Below are positions 22,264 to 28,879 of a stretch of 28,879 nt of DNA, one piece after another; the first letter of the stretch is position 1; the number at the start of each line of letters is the position of its first letter. The notes beneath the pieces were generated by a model. The model was not told where the DNA came from, made no database searches, and worked only from the letters and a program-made list of their open reading frames with translations. Source of the stretch: an uncultured Victivallales bacterium (GTDB lineage Bacteria; Verrucomicrobiota; Lentisphaeria; Victivallales; UBA1829). A program made the position numbers and the translations under genes. The stretch lies in NCBI GenBank assembly GCA_934661375.1, contig CAKUJH010000039.1, forward strand, positions 1 through 28,879, written 5' to 3'.

Positions 22264-24168
22264 ATGGACAGCATTCATGAAATTGCAGATTATTGCAGTC
22301 CGTTTCAGTCTGAAAACATAGCGTTGAACGGTCCAATCGGAAAATTGACGGATGATTTGATTTACCACCGGGTCAATTCTCCGGAAGCACGGGATATTGT
22401 GTATCGGGAAACCATAGAAGCGTTCCGCAACAAACTGGATGATACGAAAAAAGTCATCGGCATCTGGCAGGGCGAGTATTGGGGAAAATGGGTCATCAGC
22501 GCAGTCCGCGCCGCCCGGTATCAGAAGAATGCGGAGCTGAAGTCGTTTGTCCGGAGTGCGGCATATGAACTGATTTCGCTCCGGGATCCGGACGGCTGCA
22601 TCAGCACATACCGGAATCCCGCCATGTTCAATGCCGCCCCCGAAGTGGAAGTGGAGAAAGCCATTGGAACGCCCAGCGACTGGTGCTGGAATATCTGGTG
22701 CCGGAAATACACGCTCTGGGGTCTTCTGGAAGCATGGGAGCTGACGCAGGACCGGCATATTCTGGAAGCCGCGGAAAAACTGACGGATCAATTGCTGGAC
22801 ACTCTGGAGAAAGACGGTACAGACATTCACGACACCGGAACGTTCAAGGGGCTTGCGAGCTGTTCGATTCTGAAACCCGTGATCATTCTTTACCGCGCAA
22901 CCGGGAAGGAACGGTTCCGCAAATTCGCGGACTTCATTGTTGCCGGCTGGGAACGTGAAGACGGCAAAGCGCCGAATCTGATCGCCAATGCGCTGTCCGG
23001 AAAACCGGTTCACGAGTGGTATCCGGACATCAAACCCTGGGCGAAGACCTATGAAATGCTTTCCTGTTTCGACGGACTGCTGGATTATTACCGGCTCACC
23101 GGTCATGAAAATTCTCTGAAAGCTGCGGAATCGCTGTACTGGATTCTGCTGGAGCATGAGGCGAACCGTCCCGGCTGCGTTGGGTACAACGATCAGTTTG
23201 TTCATGCCGGAATTTTTCTCGACAGCATAACGGAACCCTGCGACGCCGTTCACTGGATGCGTCTCTGTTTTGAACTTTTCAAACTGACGGGAAAAGTCTG
23301 CTGCATGGATACCTTCGAGCATACTTTCCTGAATGCGTTTCTGGCGGGAATTTTCCGCGACGGCACCTGGGGTATGCGCGCAGTCCGCAGTTCCGGACAT
23401 CATATGATCGCTCCGGAGCAGGCGATGATGCACTACAATCACTGCTGCGTGAACAACCTGCCCAGAGGTCTGATCAATGCGGCGGAAAGCTGTCTGATGC
23501 ACACCGGACGGGAACTGCTGCTGAACCAGTACATTCCTTTCTCCGCAGAAAGCGATTTCGCCGACGGACATTTCCGGATCAGTGTTTCCGGCGAATACCT
23601 GACCGAAGGATGTGTGCAGGTGAGGGCGGACAATGAAAAACCCCTGAAATTGAAACTCCGGATTCCCGCGTGGAGCGGTTCTGCGCGGGTTGCAGTGAAC
23701 GGACGGGAACATACGGCGGTTCCGGGATATGACGAGGTGGAACTGTCTGCCGGCAGCAATCGGATTGACCTGAAATTCGATCTGCACCCGCAGGTGATCC
23801 GTTTCCCGTATCCGGGCGATCCGGACAATTTCCCGGCGTGGCAGCGCAGACGCTATTACGAAGGGAAAGATACGGAAGGACTTGTGCTTCACCGCGGATA
23901 CTATGCCACGGTTGCCGCAGGACCGCTGCTGCTTTCGCGCAGCAAGCTGATCGGCAGTACGGAAGAGGAAATGTTCGCACCGTCCGTGCTTGGCAACGGC
24001 AGCTGGAAGTGCCGTCTCGTTCCGGAGAAAATGCCCGGCGTGTTTGCCGGATTCAAGGCGGAATTCACCTCGGATACGGGCGCAATATACCGGTGCGGAG
24101 TTTGTGATTTCGCATCTGCCGGCAATATCGACAGCGCGGATCCGAAACTGTTCAGCATGTTTTTCTGA
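22264..24168 (+). CDS. GH127/DUF1680-type glycoside hydrolase (beta-L-arabinofuranosidase-like)
   Basis: The protein has 634 residues and no signal peptide, so it is probably cytoplasmic. The first ~400 residues form an alpha/alpha-barrel-like helical region (LWGLLEAWELTQDRHILEAAEKL, DGLLDYYRLTGHENSLKAAESL). The zinc/cysteine catalytic set of GH127 is visible: E324-x-C326 (ITEPCD) and the pair C394-C395 (YNHCCVNNLPRGL). In the characterised enzyme of this family a cysteine is the nucleophile. C-terminal beta-sandwich parts begin about residue 430. The likely substrate is a beta-L-arabinofuranoside or similar pentoside; the exact sugar is uncertain because the family is broad. The ATG at 22264 has only a weak AAAGAAAGA site. 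It is divergent from an AraC regulator. Confidence 0.85.
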   Translation: MDSIHEIADYCSPFQSENIALNGPIGKLTDDLIYHRVNSPEARDIVYRETIEAFRNKLDDTKKVIGIWQGEYWGKWVISAVRAARYQKNAELKSFVRSAAYELISLRDPDGCISTYRNPAMFNAAPEVEVEKAIGTPSDWCWNIWCRKYTLWGLLEAWELTQDRHILEAAEKLTDQLLDTLEKDGTDIHDTGTFKGLASCSILKPVIILYRATGKERFRKFADFIVAGWEREDGKAPNLIANALSGKPVHEWYPDIKPWAKTYEMLSCFDGLLDYYRLTGHENSLKAAESLYWILLEHEANRPGCVGYNDQFVHAGIFLDSITEPCDAVHWMRLCFELFKLTGKVCCMDTFEHTFLNAFLAGIFRDGTWGMRAVRSSGHHMIAPEQAMMHYNHCCVNNLPRGLINAAESCLMHTGRELLLNQYIPFSAESDFADGHFRISVSGEYLTEGCVQVRADNEKPLKLKLRIPAWSGSARVAVNGREHTAVPGYDEVELSAGSNRIDLKFDLHPQVIRFPYPGDPDNFPAWQRRRYYEGKDTEGLVLHRGYYATVAAGPLLLSRSKLIGSTEEEMFAPSVLGNGSWKCRLVPEKMPGVFAGFKAEFTSDTGAIYRCGVCDFASAGNIDSADPKLFSMFF

Positions 24169-24318
24169 AACAACAGATATAAAAACAGATTCCGAGCGGG
24201 AAGGGAGGTATGGGAAGAACAGGACAGTTCATGGTTCAACATGGAATTTTTACGCAGGGAACAGACTCTGCGGATTCACGGAAACAGCAACAGCAGTATA
24301 ACATAAGGAAAAGTGAAA

Positions 24319-24840
24319 ATGAAAAAGATTTTGGCAGCAGCAGCACTGGCTTTCGCCTGCACGCTCTCCGCGGCGCAGAAAACAGAAAATGAGATGGTTC
24401 TTCCGCTGAAAGTGGTCAAAGGCGTAATGCCCGGCTGGAACGGCGACGGCACACTTACCGCGCTTGACGGCGGGAAAGTGCAGCTCCAGCTGAAAGAACG
24501 GACCGGGAAAGATTATTATCAGGCCTCTGCCTTCTACCGGGTCAGAAAGCCGAAAGCCGGCGAATGGGAACTGATTCTGGAACTTTCCACCAAATCCCAG
24601 GGCTTTTACACCATTTTGTTCTATTCTCCGCTGTATTCGAAAGACGGAAAAGTGGAACGCCGCTATGAAAAACTGCCGCTGGATGAATTCGACACTGAAG
24701 GCGAGGTTCGGAAATACCGTGTGAAATTCAGTGTCCCGGAAGGCGATTTCCAGCAGACCGCATTCGGTATGGAATTCAGAAGCCGTCAGCCCGGCGAAGT
24801 CATTTTCCATTCCGCCCGGCTGATCCATTCCGCCAAGTGA
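24319..24840 (+). CDS. Small secreted protein, probable beta-sandwich
   Basis: The protein has 173 residues. Its signal peptide (MKKILAAAALAFACTLSAAQ) is followed by one domain with strand-rich segments (GKVQLQLKERTG, GEWELILELSTKSQGFYTILFYS, RKYRVKFSVPEGDF) ending GEVIFHSARLIHSAK, like a single carbohydrate-binding jelly-roll. The ATG at 24319 with AAGGA nine bases upstream is chosen over a GTG two codons earlier. It heads the third pseudopilin module: pseudopilin 33 bases downstream, then a large secreted protein. The 150 bases upstream contain no convincing promoter or terminator that I can point to. Confidence 0.75.
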   Translation: MKKILAAAALAFACTLSAAQKTENEMVLPLKVVKGVMPGWNGDGTLTALDGGKVQLQLKERTGKDYYQASAFYRVRKPKAGEWELILELSTKSQGFYTILFYSPLYSKDGKVERRYEKLPLDEFDTEGEVRKYRVKFSVPEGDFQQTAFGMEFRSRQPGEVIFHSARLIHSAK

Positions 24841-24873
24841 AGAACCTTTAAAACAATCGAGGAAAGGATTCAT

Positions 24874-25671
24874 ATGACAGTATTCTGCAGAAAAAGAAAA
24901 TCACCGTCTGCGGGGAATTTTACCTTGATAGAACTCCTTGTGGTTATTGCGATTATAGCGATTCTGGCGGGAATGCTGCTGCCGGCATTGAGCAAGGCGC
25001 GCGCAATGGCGCATACCTCCGCATGTTTCAGCAATATGCGGCAGCTCGGAAATACGTTCACGTTCTACGCGAATGACAACAACGAGTGGATGCCGCTGTG
25101 TTCGTGGAACAATTCCCGGTATGATCAGTTTGATATTCCAGATGCGGCGACCAGCAAGTTTTTCTGGGTCCGCATTGCTTCCTTTTACACGACCAATCAA
25201 TTCAAGAAATATATGATTGATTCCGCCGGCAAGCATTTTGTGTGTCCGGCGGCTCCTGCGGAAGCGCATACCGCGGAGTATAAAGGAAACAAAACCACCG
25301 TGTCCAATTACCGATATCATCGCTCGCTGGGTGTTTTCTACGGAGACGGCAATTCCGGATCTTACGGAAACAGCACTCCAACCACCAGCAAATATTACGG
25401 GGGACGCAACATGAAACGCTGCAAAGCCCCCGCCACAAGTGCCATTCTGGAAGATGGATACTGTGAAAATCCGACCAGCGGTCTGCTGATTGAAGATCGT
25501 AGCGTCAATATTCGTCCGGCAGACAAAACCAGAGGTGCTTCGACCCGGCACAACGGATTGACCCAGCTCCTTTTTGCGGACGGTCATGCCGACAAGAAGA
25601 ATCTTTACAGGATTCCGCAGGATGAATATGACCGTCTGCTGAACTGGAATCTGACAACCTGGACTTACTGA
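24874..25671 (+). CDS. Pseudopilin with intact H-x9-DG motif
   Basis: The protein has 265 residues. A basic leader of about 15 residues (CRKRKSPSAGN) precedes FTLIELLVVIAIIAILAGMLLPAL, the type IV pilin/pseudopilin helix. Cutting before the F places Glu at +5, with Asn instead of Gly before the cut. The globular part is rich in Tyr, Asn and Gly and ends with the full H-x9-DG motif (RHNGLTQLLFADGH), typical of the large pseudopilin sets of Lentisphaerae and Planctomycetes. The product probably joins a type II secretion-like pseudopilus or a surface fibre. AAGGA lies five bases before the ATG. The gene is tightly flanked by a small secreted protein and a large secreted glycosidase-like protein. 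Confidence 0.88.
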   Translation: MTVFCRKRKSPSAGNFTLIELLVVIAIIAILAGMLLPALSKARAMAHTSACFSNMRQLGNTFTFYANDNNEWMPLCSWNNSRYDQFDIPDAATSKFFWVRIASFYTTNQFKKYMIDSAGKHFVCPAAPAEAHTAEYKGNKTTVSNYRYHRSLGVFYGDGNSGSYGNSTPTTSKYYGGRNMKRCKAPATSAILEDGYCENPTSGLLIEDRSVNIRPADKTRGASTRHNGLTQLLFADGHADKKNLYRIPQDEYDRLLNWNLTTWTY

Positions 25672-25694
25672 TTTTACAACGCAAGGATAAAAAC

Positions 25695-27728
25695 ATGAAA
25701 TGTGTGTCAATGACCGGAATGCTGCTTGCTTTCTGCGCACTTTCCGTTACCGGGGAGAATTTCGAATCCTTCCGTCCGCTCGAACAGGAAAAACTGATGG
25801 TCAGCTGCGGATTTGAAGAAGACAATCCGTCCGGACTGCGCATCGGCAAGGATTGCAGAATTGTCCGCGCCGCCGGAGTCAACGGCAATACCGGACTGGT
25901 CATCGAACGCGACCGCGTGGTTACAGCCCGTGAAATTTATTCCACGCTCAATATCCCCGATACGGTTCCCGGCGTTACTTACCGGGTGGAGGCTTCCATC
26001 CGTCAGGAGGGGCTGACCAAGGTGAAACCGCGTCAGAATTTCTTCACCTGCATCGGAGTGGAAAGCAAGTGGAAAGACACTGGACGCATTGTTCCCTGGC
26101 GTCAGGGTACAACGCATTTCATGGCACAAGACGCGCCGGAAGAATACCGGAACATCTCTTTCCGTTTCACGGCAAAAGAGAACATGAATCATTTCGTCGT
26201 GCTGCGGATGCAGGGCGGCTGGAAAGGGAAACTCTTCTTTGACGATGTGAAAGTTTTCCGGGAAGGAATTCAGAGCACCATGCTGCTGACTTCACCGTCG
26301 ACTCACAGTTTTGAGCCGGGGTCAACCCGTTTCACTCTGCGCGGAGACTCCTTTCCGGAAGGGACCGCCGTTCAGGTGAAACTGATGCAGAACGGGAAAG
26401 TTCTGGAACAGATGGTTCTTACGCCGGACAAAAACGGAGACATGACCAGTGTTTTTTCCTGCAATGCGGTTCCCGGCAGTGCGGAAATGCACGTCGCCGC
26501 AGGAATTCCGGCGCAGAAAGTTCTGGTCTGCAAACAGGTCTTTCCCGTGAATTTTCTGAAAGAAAAACGCCCGGTCAAAGGAACCGTTGCCGTGGATGCA
26601 CTGGGGCGGATAGTGGTCAACGGGAAAGAGTTCATGCCGGTGGGGCTTCCGGCGGATTTTCTGCCGCTCAGTGAAGAACGCTGCAAGCGGATTGCCGACG
26701 CAGGATTCAATTTTTCCATGAACTTCGGGATGCTCCGGATTTCTGCGGAGCAGGACGCTGACCATTATTTTGATAAGATCCGCGCCGGAATGGACCTGCT
26801 GTACAGGCACAATCTTTACACTGCCGTAACCACAGCCGTCCTGCTGGATTATTATCCGTACCGAATCCGGAAAATCGGCAATGCCGAAAAAGTCGATGAC
26901 AAACTGGAAACCGTGGTGAAAGCGTTGGGAAATCATCCTGCAACCCTCTTTTACTACAATTCCGATGAAGTTCCGGAAGAATACATGGATCAGGTGCTTG
27001 CCATGCGCCGAACTCTGAACCGGCTGGATCCCCGTCATCCGGTGGTTACGCTCACCAATGACTCGAAACTGCTGCCGCGGTTTGCCATGCTGGGGGATAT
27101 CTTCTGCGCCGATGACTATCCGGTCATGAAGAAAGGCAGTCCTGCCGACTTGTCCTCCATTTCTGAATTCATGAAACAAGCCAGACGCTCCGGCGTTCCG
27201 CTGTGGGGGTATGTTCAGGCGTTCAGCTGGGGGCATTACAAAGGGAAACTCACCAGTGCAGAATATGCCGCGTACGCCGAGCCGTCCACCGAGGAAATGC
27301 GCGCTATGACCTGGCTTTTCGCCATCGAAGGTGCCAAGGGATTCATCTTCTATACGGACCCGCTGTGCGAGAGAATTGTCAGACAGTCCGGAGAATACAA
27401 CGATCCCGGACATCCGGAACGCATGTGGAAGAATCTGGTTCCGGTGATCCGTGAACTCCGCGGTCTTGAACCTTATATCATGGGAAGCGCCGCCGGACCT
27501 CGGCTCGGCATGGAGATCGTGTCCGGAAAAGTGGAAGCCGGAGCGTTTCAGTCGGATTCCGGAAAGACTGCGGTCATGATCGTTGCCGTGAAAGGGGCTG
27601 CCGCCGAGGCGGTCATCACAGTTCCCGGCAAGGAGAATCTGAAATCCAGATACGGCAGAACGGAAAATCTGGGCAAGGGTCGTTACCGGTTCAAGAGTCC
27701 GGCTGCTGCAGCCGATCTGCTCGAATAA
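25695..27728 (+). CDS. Large secreted glycosidase-like protein (clan GH-A-like barrel) with N-terminal sugar-binding-like domain
   Basis: The protein has 677 residues. The signal peptide ends near residue 20 (LLAFCALSVTG). Residues about 25-190 are a CBM-like jelly-roll (VTYRVEASIRQEG, GKLFFDDVKVFREG). About 195-290 looks like an immunoglobulin-like sandwich. A TIM barrel starts at about 300 with VDALGRIVVNGKEFMPVGLP, a GH2/GH5-like entry. The segment FYYNSDEVPEE (D424, E425) sits where clan GH-A enzymes hold the acid/base, and LWGYVQAFSW follows. The nucleophile is not certain, so the family is left open. It is the large exo-protein of the third pseudopilin module, starting 23 bases after the pseudopilin stop. 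Confidence 0.72.
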   Translation: MKCVSMTGMLLAFCALSVTGENFESFRPLEQEKLMVSCGFEEDNPSGLRIGKDCRIVRAAGVNGNTGLVIERDRVVTAREIYSTLNIPDTVPGVTYRVEASIRQEGLTKVKPRQNFFTCIGVESKWKDTGRIVPWRQGTTHFMAQDAPEEYRNISFRFTAKENMNHFVVLRMQGGWKGKLFFDDVKVFREGIQSTMLLTSPSTHSFEPGSTRFTLRGDSFPEGTAVQVKLMQNGKVLEQMVLTPDKNGDMTSVFSCNAVPGSAEMHVAAGIPAQKVLVCKQVFPVNFLKEKRPVKGTVAVDALGRIVVNGKEFMPVGLPADFLPLSEERCKRIADAGFNFSMNFGMLRISAEQDADHYFDKIRAGMDLLYRHNLYTAVTTAVLLDYYPYRIRKIGNAEKVDDKLETVVKALGNHPATLFYYNSDEVPEEYMDQVLAMRRTLNRLDPRHPVVTLTNDSKLLPRFAMLGDIFCADDYPVMKKGSPADLSSISEFMKQARRSGVPLWGYVQAFSWGHYKGKLTSAEYAAYAEPSTEEMRAMTWLFAIEGAKGFIFYTDPLCERIVRQSGEYNDPGHPERMWKNLVPVIRELRGLEPYIMGSAAGPRLGMEIVSGKVEAGAFQSDSGKTAVMIVAVKGAAAEAVITVPGKENLKSRYGRTENLGKGRYRFKSPAAAADLLE

Positions 27729-27760
27729 CAAAAGCTCTTTGCCCGAAAACCAAAATCATT

Positions 27761-27788
27761 GCGGTCCGGTAAAAAACTGCCGGGTCGC
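27761..27788. other. Hairpin between the genes at 25695-27728 and 27827
   Basis: GCGGTCCGG (27761-27769) pairs with CCGGGTCGC (27780-27788), including two G-T pairs, around a ten-base A-rich loop. No T run follows, so it may be an attenuator-like or mRNA-stabilising element rather than a terminator. Confidence 0.35.
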
Positions 27789-27826
27789 TGTGTGTATGAA
27801 AACAGAAAAGAAATACGAGGACAATA

Positions 27827-28879
27827 ATGTCAGACCCCATAGAGAAACCGTTCTTTGCCTATCGTTCATTCCGCAAAGAATTCGACGCAATGAAAGCCTT
27901 TGCCTCCATCGGCGTGCGGCAGTTCTGTGTTTTTGCCGGACATTCCGCAAATTCGCTGGGCGAGCCGTACTGTGAATATGAACCGACGTGGAAATGGTTC
28001 GACGCCTATGATTTTTCCCCGCTGGATGAACAGGTTCAGGATGTGCTCAATATCTGCCCCGACGCGCAGCTGCTCTGTCTGATCGATCTCAACTCGCCGC
28101 TCTGGCTGGCGCGTCAGCTCCATGTCGACAGTTATTCATATCTGAGCAATGCGCTCTGCGATGAAAAATGGCGTACGGAAACGGAAAAATATCTTGATGC
28201 CGTGATTGCGCATATGGAAAAGAATTACGGGAACCGGATTGCCGCTTATGTCCTGATGTGCGGGAAGACAGATGAATGGATGGATCATGCCAACGGAATG
28301 GAAACTCTCTCCAAGGCGGAACTGTTCCGGAAATGGTGCGTGGAACATCATTATCCGGTCCCGGAGGATGTCCCCTCTCTGCGGCAGTGTTTCGATACTC
28401 CATGTGAAAACGGGGCGATGCGTGATCCGCAGAAAAACAGAAATGCCGTTCTGTACTGGAAGTTCCACAGTGACCTGATTGCGGATTCCATCATCCGTTT
28501 TGCCCGCCGGGCGCGTGAACAGCTGTCGGTGCGCCGGAAAATCGGTGTGTTCTACGGCTATGTGCTGGAACTGGGCATGTCCGCTGTTCTGCGCGGACAT
28601 CTTGCCTATGAAAAGGTCGAAAGTTCGGATGCCGTGGATTTTGTAATCAGCCCCGGCAGTTACCGGGACCGCATGATGGGGGGCGGAAGCGGATTCATGA
28701 CTCCGAACAGCACTGTTCATCTGCACGGGAAGGACTGTTTGTATGAAATCGATCACAGAACCCATTCCGCCAACATGAGATTGACGCCGTATGTGGAACT
28801 CAAGTGGTATACGCGCTGGGCGGATCTGGCGGAAGACCGGGCAGGTCTGCGGCGTGAATTCTGCCGTACACTGTTCCAT
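27827..28879 (+). CDS. Glycosidase-like protein (GH42-like barrel), cut by the right window edge
   Basis: The frame is open for 351 codons from ATG 27827 (GAGGA five bases upstream) to the last base, with no stop. There is no signal peptide. The sequence reads as a TIM-barrel glycosidase: RSFRKEFDAMKAFASIGVRQFCVF at the first strand, then AAYVLMCGKTDEWMDH with E150 as the likely acid/base. LHGKDCLYEIDHRTHSA follows with E307 as the likely nucleophile. This layout resembles GH42-type and related galactosidase-like proteins. The C-terminus is missing. It follows the third pseudopilin module by 98 bases and could be part of the same transcription unit. Its product would act on oligosaccharides after uptake. 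Confidence 0.75.
   Translation, partial: MSDPIEKPFFAYRSFRKEFDAMKAFASIGVRQFCVFAGHSANSLGEPYCEYEPTWKWFDAYDFSPLDEQVQDVLNICPDAQLLCLIDLNSPLWLARQLHVDSYSYLSNALCDEKWRTETEKYLDAVIAHMEKNYGNRIAAYVLMCGKTDEWMDHANGMETLSKAELFRKWCVEHHYPVPEDVPSLRQCFDTPCENGAMRDPQKNRNAVLYWKFHSDLIADSIIRFARRAREQLSVRRKIGVFYGYVLELGMSAVLRGHLAYEKVESSDAVDFVISPGSYRDRMMGGGSGFMTPNSTVHLHGKDCLYEIDHRTHSANMRLTPYVELKWYTRWADLAEDRAGLRREFCRTLFH

Noticed and set aside
22228..23892. Long open antisense frame of about 554 codons on the minus strand
   Set aside because: It mirrors the GH127-type gene, has no ribosome binding site or recognisable domain, and its residues (His/Arg/Phe/Gln-rich) are typical of antisense translation.
24210..24392. 60-codon frame with a purine-rich GGGAGG just before ATG
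   Set aside because: The spacing of one base is too short for translation, the product is low-complexity, and it overlaps the signal peptide of the gene at 24319.
1..28879. Search for CRISPR arrays, tRNA and rRNA genes, and riboswitches
   Set aside because: No regularly spaced repeats, cloverleaf-like segments or conserved rRNA stretches were recognised by reading; none is reported.

Overview
The window looks like a chromosomal accessory region of a glycan-degrading bacterium of the Lentisphaerae/Victivallales type (PVC superphylum). This assignment is an inference. It rests on three pseudopilin genes of the FTLIELL...AIIAILAGMLLPAL type with H-x9-DG-like C-termini, many secreted sugar-binding and glycosidase-like proteins, three AraC regulators and good AGGAG ribosome binding sites. 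No rRNA, tRNA or CRISPR was seen.

Region 1 (1-2757) is mobile-element wreckage. It holds a terminator, a 1437-bp insertion sequence with 16-bp inverted repeats and a two-frame transposase, a frameshifted scrap of a TrwC/TraI-like relaxase helicase, and a pseudopilin gene that has lost its 5' end. Region 2 (2845-5918) holds two secreted proteins downstream of that pseudopilin. An AraC regulator follows on the minus strand (5999-6802).

Region 3 (15356 down to 7007, minus strand) reads as one six-gene operon behind a good sigma70-type promoter: a small secreted protein, a pseudopilin, a secreted DUF4838-type protein, an FrhB-like iron-sulfur protein, an FAD oxidoreductase and a cytoplasmic glycosidase-like protein. 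Two junctions are ATGA overlaps.

Region 4 (15535-21266) is the most interesting part. A PocR-AraC regulator (17684-18601) sits between a divergent cytoplasmic glycosidase-like gene (15535-17466) and a tight operon of a creatinase-like M24 protein, an ASRT (sensory-rhodopsin-transducer family) protein and a phosphotriesterase-family hydrolase. Both flanking promoters carry tandem copies of one 18-bp box, 21 bp apart, each ending exactly 42 bp before a TATATT. This predicts a single regulon for an undescribed small-molecule or glycoside catabolic pathway.

Region 5 (21336-28879) has a third AraC gene divergent from a GH127-type gene. A third small-secreted/pseudopilin/large-secreted module (24319-27728) follows, then a glycosidase-like gene cut by the window edge. 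The same three-part module thus occurs three times, suggesting that each pseudopilin is dedicated to its own exo-enzyme set.
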